This document shows positions 44,200-57,300 of a DNA stretch of 64,000 bases, one piece after another; the first letter of the stretch is position 1; each line of letters begins with the position of its first letter. The DNA is taken from contig NC_066315.1 in NCBI RefSeq assembly GCF_022539315.1, positions 125,089,374 to 125,153,373 on the forward strand, given 5' to 3'. The position numbers were made by a program, and so were the translations under genes. The stretch is from Serinus canaria (taxonomy: Eukaryota > Chordata > Aves > Passeriformes > Fringillidae). The notes under the pieces were generated by a model, which saw only the letters and a list, made by a program, of their open reading frames with translations, had not been told where the DNA came from and searched no databases.

Positions 44200-44639
44200 T
44201 CTGTTCTGCCACAGACTACTATTTTACTGCAGAAGTATTTCCTCTATAGGCATTCTCAAACAACTTCCTGTTTATAATACCATTATATTCAAGCTTTGTA
44301 ATGTGTTTTCTCATTCTCCAAGCAATGCAAAGCATCCTTGCAAGCAGGGGTTAAATCCTGCACTTCCTTTTTGGCTTCTCTTCCAGCAATAACATGTTCA
44401 TTTTCTGGCTTTGACAGGAGGGAGTTGGATTTACTGGCTGGCCGTTGTGCAAGCATCAACTGTACTGGAACTACAGTAGGAGCAAGAAACAGGAAGAAAC
44501 CAGTTGGTAAAACACAGTCATAGGCTGGCAGGAATTCCGTGACTCTTTGTCACTCCTCCCAAAGAGGGTAAAAACAGTTGGTGGAAGATATTCAGTGCCA
44601 TCAAGTACCCGGAAGAGAGATTAAATATCTATTTTCTCC
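44200..44639 (+). promoter_or_regulatory. Putative ATP6V0D2 promoter and 5' leader
   Basis: This is the region directly upstream of the start codon. A TATA-like TTTATAAT lies at 44271-44278. It overlaps CAACTTCCTGTT (44261-44272), an ETS-family core (AACAGGAAGTTG on the minus strand). A second ETS/PU.1-like TTTCCTCT lies at 44238-44245. AACAGGAAGAAACC at about 44488 gives a further GGAA core. A good splice acceptor (pyrimidine tract then TTCCAG, ending 44386) could join an upstream non-coding exon. PU.1 is a known myeloid and osteoclast factor, but any role here is inference. Confidence 0.35.
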
Positions 44640-44769
44640 ATGCCAGGATACTCAGAATTTTACTTCAATGTGGACCATGGCTACTTGGAGGGTCTGGTCC
44701 GAGGGTTCAAAGGTGGGATCCTGACAAGTGCGGACTATGTCAATTTAGCACAGTGTGAGACGCTAGAAG
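44640..44769 (+). CDS. ATP6V0D2: ATP6V0D2 coding exon 1 (residues 1-43)
   Basis: The exon starts [19 protein letters not shown] and ends in CETLE plus the first base of the Asp-44 codon. The donor is GTAAGT at 44770. The ATG at 44640 is the first in its frame: an in-frame TAA lies at 44622-44624. It gives the same distance to the YFNVD motif as mammalian d2. The Kozak context is poor, with T at -3 and C at +4. Residues 2-5 and 24-28 differ from what I recall of mammalian d2, while the [15 protein letters not shown] core is intact. Confidence 0.95.
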
Positions 44770-45286
44770 GTAAGTGCTGGTTCATTTTATTCAGGGAGAA
44801 ACACTGTTGTTTAGGTGCTCCAAGAAGGGAAGGTAAAAGACTGAACTACTGAGAGTTTGTCTTAAACCCAGAGATAACCCCGCTGTCCTTTGAAGATCTG
44901 TTCTCATATTTAAGTTAATAGCTTTCCATAGACTGTGATTTGTGTGCAGGCTGTAATTTGCTAAGCAATGCAGATAATGGGACTTTCTGGTTTACTGATA
45001 AGGTTTAGAAATCTCAACCACAGAGTTCTTATGGAGATTGGCAACTCTCTCACAGATTTTAGTAATGCTATAGAACAGTTCAGGTTTGGAATGTTCAAAC
45101 AATTTCAGCTGTATAAAACAGTTCCCAAAATCTTGTTAAAAGCTTGCTATTTGGCTCTGAGTTTCTCTAGAAAATACATGATTTTAGTAATTTGTTACTT
45201 CCTGAGTTTTAGGGCAGTAGTGAAGACTCTGCTTACCAGGAACAGAAAACTAGACTCCACAAAGATAAAACTTAGGGAAATAGGGG

Positions 45287-45327
<41 letters not shown>

Positions 45328-48300
45328 CTTTTCAAGGTGACTTTGCCACAGTAATAAAGAGAACACACAGTAGTTTCCAAAACAGCTTTCTGTGGCCAAG
45401 ACTGGTCACAGCCTGATGAAGACAGAGTTGTACCAAAGAATCATATGACATACCTTTAGATACTTGGCAAGAAAAAACGCAACAGAAATCATCTTTCTAA
45501 AGGAACATAAAGTTCATTTTCCTGACTGCAAAATGAAAGCTATGATTGTAAACTCAATTTCTATAACTTGCAGTTTATTAGATCAGTTTGGAAAAGGAAG
45601 AAGGAAAATGAATAAGCTCACTCTATTTTAAGCTTTGGCTGATTTGTACATGCAGTAATGGGTTTGGAGTAAGAAAAAGAGAAGAATGATGATTACCATA
45701 TCCAACAGGGTTTTGAGGCTGTCTAAAGTATTAATATAAGTAATAACACAAATCTGAGAAGATTGCTTGCCATTCATCTCTCAGATTAAAACAACTACAT
45801 TTAAAGAAATGCACATAGATATTTACCTGTCTGCAGAATAAAGTTCCTCTTCTAGGAATATATTTAAAAAGAGTTTATCAATACAGTCAATGGAATCTAG
45901 ACACTATTGAGCAGACCAAGTGCATTTGTCTACTTCTGCTGATAACCTGGAGAGCTGTACCAGCTCTCCATTAAATACAGTGGCAGTTCAGGCACACAGG
46001 ACAGATGTATACACTCTGAGAACTGAAATCTATTCCTTATGTCTGCTGGACAAAATCAACTGTTTCTTTACCCCATTTGTTCCAGCACTTGTGATCTATG
46101 CAGCTTACAGACTCTACAGCAACTCTTGATATAGTATTTAATAGTTTAAGTGAAAAAGTCCTACTGCATAAGGATACAGACTTTGGAAAAAGGTAACAGC
46201 TTCAAACGTCTATAAAAGACACAAAGAACCGATTGGTAGAATAACTAAACTCTGTTGTCACTTCACTTCTCCCTGCAGATGAACTCAATAAATTATGTCA
46301 TCCAAAGCTTCATGAAGGAAAAAATTCCTGGTTGCTTCTGAATAAGAAGAAAAGATATGCAGTTAAAAGCTTTTAAGCAAAAGGGATTATTTGTACCCTT
46401 CACAAAAGAATACTTGCTCATGTTAAGTTTAGCATAGCTAAAAATACCCTAAATTTTAAATCATGCTATAAGGAAGTTATTTACCACCATGAGAAAGTTA
46501 TTTACTAAATATTTCTAAGATATATAAACCTTCAATATTTTTAAGAGCATGAAGCAGATGGACAGGTAACAACACAGAGATAAAAACCATTCTTAATTAA
46601 AATTTATAATAGGAAGAACAATTAGTTTTATTTTTGAAACTTATTTTTTCTAGTGTTCATTCAATTTTAGAATGCAAATTATTTCATCAATAGAAGCAGC
46701 AGCCTTCATCATCCCTCCTCCAAGCCCATCTCTACTACCCACTATCACTTCCCCTTTTTCTCTATTCAGCTGCATCTCTTCCACCACTGCAACTTTTTTC
46801 TACTTATTATAGACAGCTAACAGATTCCCACCATTTACCCACCAAATGTATTATTTATAATAAAAATATGAGAAATGGATTTCTACATGATGATAAACAT
46901 ATTTATTTCTCTGCACATGTAGGATGCTGCAATACTGAACTTTCACCGTGAGTGTAGAGTGCACCAAACCCACAGACTCCTACCTAAAGTAAATTTCCAA
47001 AGTGAATTTCATACATTGTCTTTTATTTAAATTTGAAAAATTCAGCAAGAGGATCTGTGCTTACTCAGTAATGCCATCACGTCTTCATGTTAAAAGGTAA
47101 TAAATTTACCCTATTCTGCATTCTGTGGCTTAGCACCACACCACAAAAAATGGCCTGACTAAAACCACTATAAATATGCTAAAATAAACAAGCAGAAAAC
47201 AAGAATCAAAACCACTCAAAGTAACCCATAAACAGAAGCAAAAAGATCTTTTAATTTCAAAGTGGTTTTGCTGTCTCTAGAGAGGAAACCATAACATCAC
47301 TACTGAAGAACCACAAGAAAAACTGTAGATTAGTGCTTTACATCTGCTTGAAAATCAGGGAGCAAGTGTAAAAGCAAGATGGAAATTAAGAAAGAAGACT
47401 GCTAACAGGCTAATGATACCACTGTGTCCTCTCAATTCAGGGCCATACAGGCAGGAGGAGAGGCTTTCAGCCCCATTTAGAAATCTTTTTTCAGCTTGGT
47501 TGAACTATGATTTCCATGGAGCTACCTAATGGGCTGCATGCTACTGGTTTGGCCCTATGACATCATCTGTTTCAAGGGAATGAGGTTCCCAGAGCAACCT
47601 AGCTGACATTTTGAAGTAAAATATGGGGGTGTGGGAGTGTGGAGGTGTTTAAATGCACTGTTTTGTTTTTCTCTTGCTTTATTCTGTGATAGGAAGACTT
47701 CTGCTCTGTAAAAAGCAGGGTAAGTCACAGAAGGACAAGCATCTCAGCAGATGCTTGTCCCAGCAGAATCACTGAAACAAGTTTACTTAACTTGCCAGAG
47801 CCAGAGCCAGAGCCTGCCAGCACATGGTGTCTGAAATAACAGTGTTAAAGGAAAGAAAACTGCAGCTAGTTGGTTGGTGGGGGGGGTCAGACAAATTACC
47901 ATGAACTTGATGCCAAGAGACCAGGTTAGCACTCTGTTAAAGTTCTCACAATACTTTCTTTCTTTTTGATAGGATTATTCCTGTCTTAACTGCAATCATC
48001 TTAAACTAGTCTCCCTCTGTGCATTAATTCCTTTTAGTCATACTTTAGTTAATTGTGTTTGTTTGCTGTTCAGTTGTGAGTAAACTCACATAATTATTTA
48101 AGGTCAAACTTTTCCTATAAGTTGTTTCCCTGTGTGTAATTTAATGAGGAAATAGACAATGCATATGGATGGCAATCAAAATGAATGGATGACAACTGAA
48201 ATACAGGAATTTTTTTCCCTAGGGATCTTTAGGACAAAGGCCAGAGTCTTGTGTAGGTCTCCAAGAGACCCTGAGAAAAGGAGCAGCCACCATCAATAAA

Positions 48301-51300
48301 AGGTTTTGGTGAACAGGAATGTCTGAGGCCCCGTAATGCTCAGCCATCTACTCCTGCTGAGTCACCAAGTCACGTCACTAGTGCGAGTGTCTGACAGCAA
48401 TAGTTCCCAGCCCTTATTTATGCCAGCAGCAAAGAAAGGACTATAATTTAGGTCCACCAGTTCAGTCTCTGAGCTGCACTGAACTCTGTCTTGATGTGAA
48501 CTCTGATTATGACCTAACTGGTTGATATTATATGGTATTGGAACTTGTGGATGATTGTTTTGGCCAAGACCATGAGATGGAGTCAAATATTTCTTCCTAC
48601 ATACAGTATGCATGTTGGCATTTATCTATTCAGTTAAATAAATACATCTATAAAGAAGGCTGTGTAACTGACAGGGTTTTAAACCCAACATTCCTGGGTA
48701 TAAAATTGCTTCCATAGCTTTTGGGAGATGGGTGAGGCTATTAAATGAATTATAGCTAATATTTTTTGTGCCTTATATTAAGGCATGGTTTATGAAGCCA
48801 CTCAAATCAATCAGAGAACTGAGGAAGAGTAACAAAGTCTTGTGAAACTACTCTCAATCAGCAGGTTTTTGTTTCTGTTCATCTTATGATGATGTTAATC
48901 ACACTTCAGAATGGTCAATACTTGGGGCTGATATTTGGGTTTTACAGTCTGCTTTATGTAATTAACACCTGAAAAGTACTGTGTTTGAAAGGCATTTACT
49001 CAGTGTGGGTAAAAGTAGATATCTGTGGTTCATCTGAAAAGGAACTGAGAAAAGTTGGAATTGAGCTTTGCATCTAATGAAGTAGTATTATCTAATCTCA
49101 GCATATGTCAAGTATTTTTGTACTCTTTGCAACAAAAAAGAGAAAAGTAGGAATTAACAGTTTTCACAGGAAACGTAGGTGTAAAATCAAAATATTAATG
49201 AGCTTTTAAAAACTTGGTCTTATGTAGACTAATTTCTGGGTATAACTGCATTTTCATTTTTCTTTTAGCCTTGCTTATCTTTCCGTCTTTCTACAGTTGT
49301 GTTTCTTTTTTCATATTTGGATTCTATTTCTCCTCTTCCTACATGGAAGTTGGTACTGAAAGTATGACTTGTTCTAAGTGTGTTATGTCATTTGATACAG
49401 ATTTGATGAATAGACTATATTTGGTGGATAAGTCTTGGGTTTTGTGTTGCTGGAATGGCTCCTGGGGTATTAAAGAGTCTTTTTTCCCAGCCCTGTAACC
49501 AAAGAAGTCGAGATTCCTCAGTTCTGCTTTTCAAGGTTGTTTATTTTCTCTTATCTAATACATTCTTTTTTGGAGATCTGTCCAAAAAAGGAGATCTGAG
49601 GAGATCTGTCCAGCAGGTTGGGTTGAGGCACACTGACCACCCTTGGGGCAGTGTTATCTTTTTCTACTAAAAACTATGTGTACTTTATTTACAATAATTT
49701 TCCAATACCTATCACCTATGTTAGTCTGTCTCTATCCTAAACCAACCCAAAAGTGCCACCATCACAGCAGAAGACGGAGGACAAAAAGAAGAAGGACAGG
49801 ACACACATAGATTCCTCCATCTTGCCTCTTGAACCCCCACTCTAAATCCCCAAAATTCTACTTTTTCACCCTGTGATAAATTGACTATCATTCTAATCAA
49901 ACTCTTGTGGCTTGCAAATCTTCACAAAAAGTTGGTAATTGCTTCCATGGGTTAAAATCGAAGGCACAGGTGTTTTTCACTCCATGCCAAGGTCTCTGAG
50001 CTCCCTGCCAAGGTCTCAAGTCCTCCAGGGCAGGCAAAGGAATGTCCTGGGTTCTGACAGATAAGGAACTGGCTGAGTGGCTGCATCCAGAGTGTAGTGG
50101 GCAATGCTTCAAAGCCCAGATGGAGCTCAGTGCTGAGCAGTGTCCCTGATGGGTCCTTTCTGGGACCAGTACTGCTTGATACCTTCATCAGTGACACAGA
50201 CAGTGGGATCGAGTGCACTGTCAACAGGCTTGCAGGTGGCACCAAACTGAGTGGTGCATGTGACACCAAATTAGTGAGTTGTGCAGTGGACACAACTGAG
50301 GGACAGGATGTCATTTAGAGGGAACTAGCAAAGCTGGAGAAGTGAGCCCATGGGAATCTCACGAGATTCAATGAGGCCAAGGGTCAGGTCCTGCACCTGG
50401 GTTAGGCAATCCCTGCTATCAACGCAGGCTGGGGCAGGAAGGAATTCAGAGCAGACCTATGGGAAGGGACTTGGATGTCTCCGACTCTTGGACAAAATGT
50501 CAGACATGAGCTGAAAATGTGTGCTCACAGCCCAGAAAACCAACTGGGCTGCATCTAAAGCAAGGGAGGGAAATGGTTCCTCCCCTCTGCTCTGCCCTTG
50601 AGACACCCCACCTGGAGTACTGTGTCCAATTCCAGGGTCCCCAGCTCAGGAAGGACATGGGCCTCTTGGACTGAGTCCAGAGTAGGGCCACCGAGATGAT
50701 CAGAGGGCTGGAATGTCTCTCCAGTGAGGAAAAGCTGAGACATTTGGGACTGTTGGTCCTGGAGAAGGTTCTAGGAAGACTTTATTGCCAACTTTCAGTA
50801 CCTGAGGGGAGTTACAAGAAAGATAGAGACAAGTTTTTTAATAGGGCCTGTAGCAATAGGACAAGGGGCAATGGTTTCAAACTAAAAGAGGATAGGTTCA
50901 GACTAAATATAAGGAAGAATTACTTTACAAGGAGGGTGGTAAACACTGGAAGAGGTTGCCTAGAGAGGTTGGAAACATGCATGGCCAGATTGGACAGGAC
51001 TCTGAGCAACCTTGAGAAGCAGCCAACTTTCATAGAAGACTCAATGAATTTTATCTCAGTAAGCTACAGGGCTAAATGTAGGAGTTTCCTTCACACTGTA
51101 CTAGTTCTTTTGCTTTAAGTCTCAGTGTAGGCAGCCTCATTGCATACTGAGGAAGTATCCACACAGGCAAATAGGCAAAAGTAGCTACTGTACTGATAAA
51201 TGCCTACCTTGCTAACTGCAAATTAACTTCTTTACAGGTACAACCTTATTTCCATCAGTGGAAGTTTTGCTGTCCTTTTCCCTAATTATCAGTTCAGATT

Positions 51301-54300
51301 TTAGATAGAAGTCTAATTATTATGAATGCCCACATCATGTACAGAATCCCAATCTATAATTTAAAATAGTTTTAATATAGCATTTGAACACAATTATGGA
51401 TTGCAGTGGGGCCTTTTCTAAAAGAAAACACTAAACTGCTTTGAACAGCAAGAAACTATTCAAATGCTTGCTTATGCCTCATGGTAAAAAATGGCTAGCA
51501 GAGAAAATTCGTCATATTAATTCTAGGATATCATGAAAGTTTCTTTTAACTTTGTGGTCAAAACAACTCGTTTTCCCCAGTCACCAGGGTTGAGAGCTCA
51601 AACAGAAAATGTCACAATGACCCAAGTTTCTGGAACAGCTTCTTAGGATTTGCTAGTAGCAGCCATAAATCAGAGAAAGCCAAACCAGAAATGCTAAGAG
51701 AGTGTAAACTCTCCCCTTTCAAATGCTCCACTGCAGAATCCATTTGGAGTCCAGAATGTGTGCCAGGCAAGATGTGTTTCCTTCTCTTCTTCAGGCAGCC
51801 TGATAACAGAAGATTATAATCTGATTTGAGATTTAGATGTTTCATGGGAATATTTAAGACCTTACCAAAGTTAAAGGATTATTCCTATTAATGCAAAACA
51901 GTCTGTAAGAGTGCAGCAGACAAAACAACTGACGCATTGTAATGGTGCAAATCAGTGAAATCAAAACATTGAACAAACCTGATGAGGGAGGACTACAGAC
52001 AGTAGTGAGAAACAGTCTATCTGGTATGTCTGAAAATGAAAGCTGATGGTGAAACTTCTGACAAAGGCATCAATTATTTTTTCTTTTCTACAGTATGCAA
52101 AAAGTCTTACTGGTAGAAGGCAGCACAAATTTGCATCAATTTTGCTTTTACACTCTATTATAGCTATGCAAAAAACTTACCAATAGAGTATTATTAGTTG
52201 CTTAATATAAAAGTGTATTAGAAATTAACTTTAAAAAAAAATTTGGTTGCAGACAATATGAAAATTTATTCTCATGATCTTTCCTGAATTTCAGATCTGA
52301 AGTTACATCTACAGACTACAGACTATGGAAATTTCTTGGCAAATGAAACTGGCCCTCTCACTGTTTCCACCATCGATGAAAAACTGAAAACAAAACTACT
52401 CACAGAATTTCATTACTTCAGAAACCACGCTTTTGAACCACTTGCCACTTTTCTGAATTTTGTCACGTAAGTAATATTACCACATAGCTTACCACACAGT
52501 AGTAAAATAGCTCACCACATATCTTAGCACTCAGAAAAAGCAGTTAAAATAGTGTAAATTATACATATTGGAATTTTTATTAAGTTTTAAAACCAGCAAA
52601 ATTACTTTGATACTGCTACATTTGCATGCTTTCCTTGCTGATATAAATTCTGATACTGTATGTGTATATGAAGAGCTGTTGTCTTTGCAGGTAATTATTT
52701 TAAAGAACAGAAGCAGTTTTCTTTGTGGGAACAGCAGCAGAAGAAGTGGTAGAGATTAATTAATTTTAAAATGGTTAAATTTTTCAAACACTGGTTAAGT
52801 CAGACAAGTTGAAAAACTACATTTGGGAGGGTGGCGTGATTCATCCAAGGTTAACAATTTCATGATGCACAGGGAAATTATTTCATTCCTAGGTATGTGG
52901 CAAATTTAGACTCTTTTTAAAGGGGGAAAGACAACACATCCTACACCTGTCATAATTTTTATACTATTTGACCAAATAAATAAAAAACAGAAGGACTTTA
53001 CATGGTATATTGCAAGGTACACAGATCCAAGTAGCTTTATTTGAAAGTTCACCTGCTGTTTGATGCCAGATGAAGAGAAATCTCTGACCTCAATACCATC
53101 ATAAATAGATGAAACTTGCAAATGAATGACTTAAGCACCTTGAAGAACAAGGAACTGCTTTATAACAATATAGCAACATGGACTAGCAAAATACCAGCTG
53201 GATATTTTACCTATTTACTCTCCTTGATCTTATACTTTCGATATATTTTAACAAGAACAATGAACTGTTCAACTAACTTTCAAGGAGCAGTTTTATTATA
53301 ACAGTTAAAAAGAAACTATCACCATTTTTTTTCCTGGTCAGGTGTAGCTGACCACTTTTAGGCTGATAAATTAACAGGATCTTAAAGGCTGTCCTAGGAT
53401 GCCTGTGGGCATGCAATGTTTACATTTTGTTTCAGGGAAATAAAAATGAAAGCATGAAAATTTTGGCAGTTCTCTTCTCACACTCATTGACAGAAATGTA
53501 TAGATGTGTAAGCACAACTTCTGCTCACTGTTGTTTTTTTTTTAAATAATGGATACACTGGTTGAAGATATTTCACAGAAATCATTGAACTACCTTCCAC
53601 CAGATCCTCAAGCCCCTTTACATATTTTGGGTGAGAACATATAAATCCCTGTATGTTTCTAGCTGTGTTTTTAGTCAACAATGCAAACTCAAGACTGGCA
53701 TTCAAAGTAATTATGTTCCCATTTCCAAGTCACTGACAAGATACTCATCAGCCCCTTTGACACTAAAACTAGTATGAAGCTGATAGAAAACTTCTACTCA
53801 AAAGAAAACTTTAATAGAGAAGAAATCTGTAAGAGCCTGTTCTTAACTCCCTCATGGGAGGATGTTTAAAGCTGAGTGAGAAGAAAATCTTAGATTGGAC
53901 CAACTGCATGAACTCTGCACTTTTAGTGCCAAGATTCCCATGTACTTCTTTGTCCAGATGGTATATATGAAATTTAAAAATCCCAAGCTTGAAAAGTTGT
54001 TAGCTCAGGTGATTTGCTTTGGATACCACTCATTGTCCCTTATTACAGTGAATCTACATCTCAGCTGTTAAAGTCATGTGTCAGTACCACCTTCTTTAAA
54101 AATCTCCATTTTCTAAATCAGTCATATCAGTCAGGTAACAATCAGGTTTAAAACTACTGCTGTATTATCTACTTGCTATTGAAAAACTTCTGTTGATTTT
54201 TGATGAGCTATTGATAGAGAACGAACATGCATTCTGATAATACTTTGGTATTACATCTAATTTTCAAAATGTTTTGGTTTTTATTTTTTCAAGTGAAAGT

Positions 54301-57300
54301 TGATAATAAAAATAATTTACTTTTACTTTTTCTTTCCAATACAGATACAACTATATGATTGACAATGTAATTCTTTTAATAACTGGCACATTACATCAGC
54401 GACCCATAGCTGAACTTGTTCCCAAGTGCCATCCATTGGGAAGCTTTGAGCAAATGGAAGCAGTCAGCATTGCCTCAAACCCCACTGAACTCTTCAATGC
54501 AATTTTGGTTGACACACCATTAGGTAAAAACACTAAGCTATTATTATTTTCTTTTTTTTTTTTTTTCAAAACTACTAATCCTGTATTCTTTTAGAACAGG
54601 ATGTTTCCCACTGGATATACTGCGTTTTGTTAACACAAATCTCGAATTGTAGATCAAGAACACCTGAAGGGGTGTTCAGGAACATATTTTATTAACATTT
54701 ATTAATAGCTTCTATATCCACCTTGGGTAGCAGACTCAGAAAAAAACATGTTACTCAAGAAGTGCAGTGTATATCTTTTCTATTCAAAGTAGTAACTGAT
54801 TTAAAACATTTATATTTTTATTTAAAACCTACATTATGTTAAAAAAATATGTCTTCTCTAAGGATCAAGCAGACAGACAGCTACTAATAAATATTAGATG
54901 TCGTGGTAGAACCCAGAATCCCTTTTGAGATTTGGGCATGGTTCAAATACAAAGAAAAGTCCTATTTTGAAGAACTAAATCTAAGAGCAAAGCAGGGTAA
55001 AGTCTGGGAATGTCACATCATGAAATTAAGATGAAACTCTGCTCAATGTGGTGCAGCAGCCAAATGAACAAAACCTAATAGCCTGTGAAGGGCACTGAGA
55101 ATAAGACAGAACTGGATGTATTTGAATGTATATGAAACCATTATGTGCCCTCATCTTCAGTACTGTGAAAGGTTTTGGGTTCTGTTTCTCAAAAATGTGT
55201 GATAGTTTGGCCCCAGACAGAAAAAAATTCCCACCCAGCCGCTTGCTCACCTCCTACTCTCAGCACAATGAGGGGGAGAAAAAAGGTGGGAAAAATAGAT
55301 TGTGGGTTGAGATCACCCACAAAGTACTGTTGCAGGCAAACCAGACTAAATCTGTGGGGAAATTAACTTGATTTATTACTGATTTATATATGTATGACAT
55401 AATTAATTACTGATCCAGATATAAGGAAACAAAGAAAAAATAATGAAACACTCAGACACTTGGGGAAAATACCTTTCCTCCAGCCTTTGTTCCTCCTTCA
55501 GGCCAGGCTCCTCTTCTCTGCCCTGCTGTTATCCCTGCAGGTGACACTGTGTCCCCCCAGACAGGCAGGGCAGTCACAAGGAGCAGGGGGAGTTTAGAGC
55601 CATAGAATCATAGAATGGTTTGGGTTGGAAGTGAACTAAAAGATCATCTGGATCCAACCCACCTGCCATGGGCAAGGACACCTTCCACTAGACCGGGTTG
55701 CTCAGAGCCCCATCCAGCCAGGCCTTGGATAATTCTAGGCATGGGGCATCCACAACTTCCCTGGGCAACCTATTCCTGTCTCATCATTCTCACAGTTAAG
55801 AATTTCTTCCTAACATCTAAACTTACCCTCTTTCAGTTTAAAGCCATTCCCCATTGTCCTATCATTACATGCCCTGGCAAAAAGTCCCAATTTGTTTTTT
55901 AGGTAAGCCTCCTTAAGATACACCTGCTTGACTGAGGGGCTGGGCTGTGCCTTGGTGGGTCCCAGCTGGAGCTGCCTGTGTCCAGCACAGCACAGTCCTG
56001 CCTTTCCCTGCAGCACAGTGCCATCAGTGCCTGGGCACTGGCACACTGTACAGTGAGATCTGAGAAGGGACAGAGCAGGACAGCTAAAATGAACAGTGCT
56101 GCCATATGTAGACTCACTAAAAATTCCAGACTGCAGTTTGGAGTGGACAAAGCTGATCAGAGATACGGACATGGTTTACAGATTCCTTAGAGAAGTGGTT
56201 TGTTCACAGTGAGTTATGAACTGCTGCTTACCAAATCCTTCAGAAGACCAAGTGCCAGCAGAAAATTAGTGTTAAAAGGTAAACTAAACCACTGTTCTCA
56301 CACAACTGGTAGTAAATTTCTGGGTTTTTGTTTTTCTTTTTGCTAAACTAGTTCATAAAAGAAGAGAGTGTTATCAGCTCTTTAAAGTCATGGGACACAT
56401 TTGTGGGCAATAGATCCATAAGGAGATACTGAAGGGAACTCTTAGGGCTACACTCCCTGATATTCTCCATTCAAAATCTGGATGCAGGGAAAGTAGGCTG
56501 GGATAAGACCACAAAACATGGCCAGGCTCATATGTTCTCTCTAAATACTCTCTTCCATTGCCACAGCTTGGGAAAACACATTTTCATATGGTATTACTCT
56601 GCCCCACAGGGATAGCTCAGAACAGCAAGAGGCACATGTTGGTTGTGAATATCATATTTTTAAATGGTCCAGCTGCACAAGTGAAATTCATCCACTGCCT
56701 CCCTACTCCAAAGCTTGCTCTTTAGTCAGTTCTGCCAAGGACCCATAAGCACAGATGGTCAAGGTCAAAGCGTGTGCCCTTTATCAGCTGCAACCTGTTG
56801 CCTTTCCCACACTACATCTGCAAAGAAGAAAAGGGAAAATAGGAAAGAGGATTCTATGATTCTCCTTAACAATTGCAGAATACCTGCATGATTTCAGACA
56901 AAAATTATTTTTCATGTCCCTCACTAGAAAATCTCCATAATAACCAAACTATGTACTTTAGAGAAGATTAGGACTTTCATTAGCATTCCCATTTGATTCT
57001 CTCTGGAGACATGGGCTCTGCCTGCAGCACTGATTGATTCCCCTCAGTGCAGATTCTCATTAAAAACAGGGGATAGGAGGATAAGGGGAAAATCAAGCGG
57101 ATTTTTCTTCCTCTCTTTTATATCACCCTTTCTTGTACAACAGAACCCTGGGATCCTTGTTCACACTCTGGTGAGCAATAGACAGGAGATGCATATTATC
57201 AGCATGCAGACTTATACTGCTATGTTATAAACTCTGTTTCAGCTGCTTTTTTTCAAGACTGCCTGTCTGAAAACGACCTGGATGAAATGAACATTGAAAT

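Larger units (their letters stand above)
44770..52294 (+). other. ATP6V0D2 intron 1 (GT-AG, 7,525 bp)
   Basis: The boundaries are GTAAGT and TTTCAG. It contains A(38), the 12-bp-arm hairpin, an antisense LTR and a sense CR1 fragment. The remainder shows nothing recognised. Confidence 0.9.
54524..57242 (+). other. ATP6V0D2 intron 3 (GT-AG, 2,719 bp)
   Basis: The boundaries are GTAAAA and TTTCAG. It holds an antisense CR1 tail and a possible LTR remnant. Confidence 0.92.

Noticed and set aside
45100..45324. Processed pseudogene ending in the A(38) tract
   Set aside because: No recognisable coding similarity upstream and no clear flanking duplication.
49952..50314. 120-codon minus-strand open frame
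   Set aside because: It lies antisense across the LTR/CR1 junction and is a shadow of those elements.
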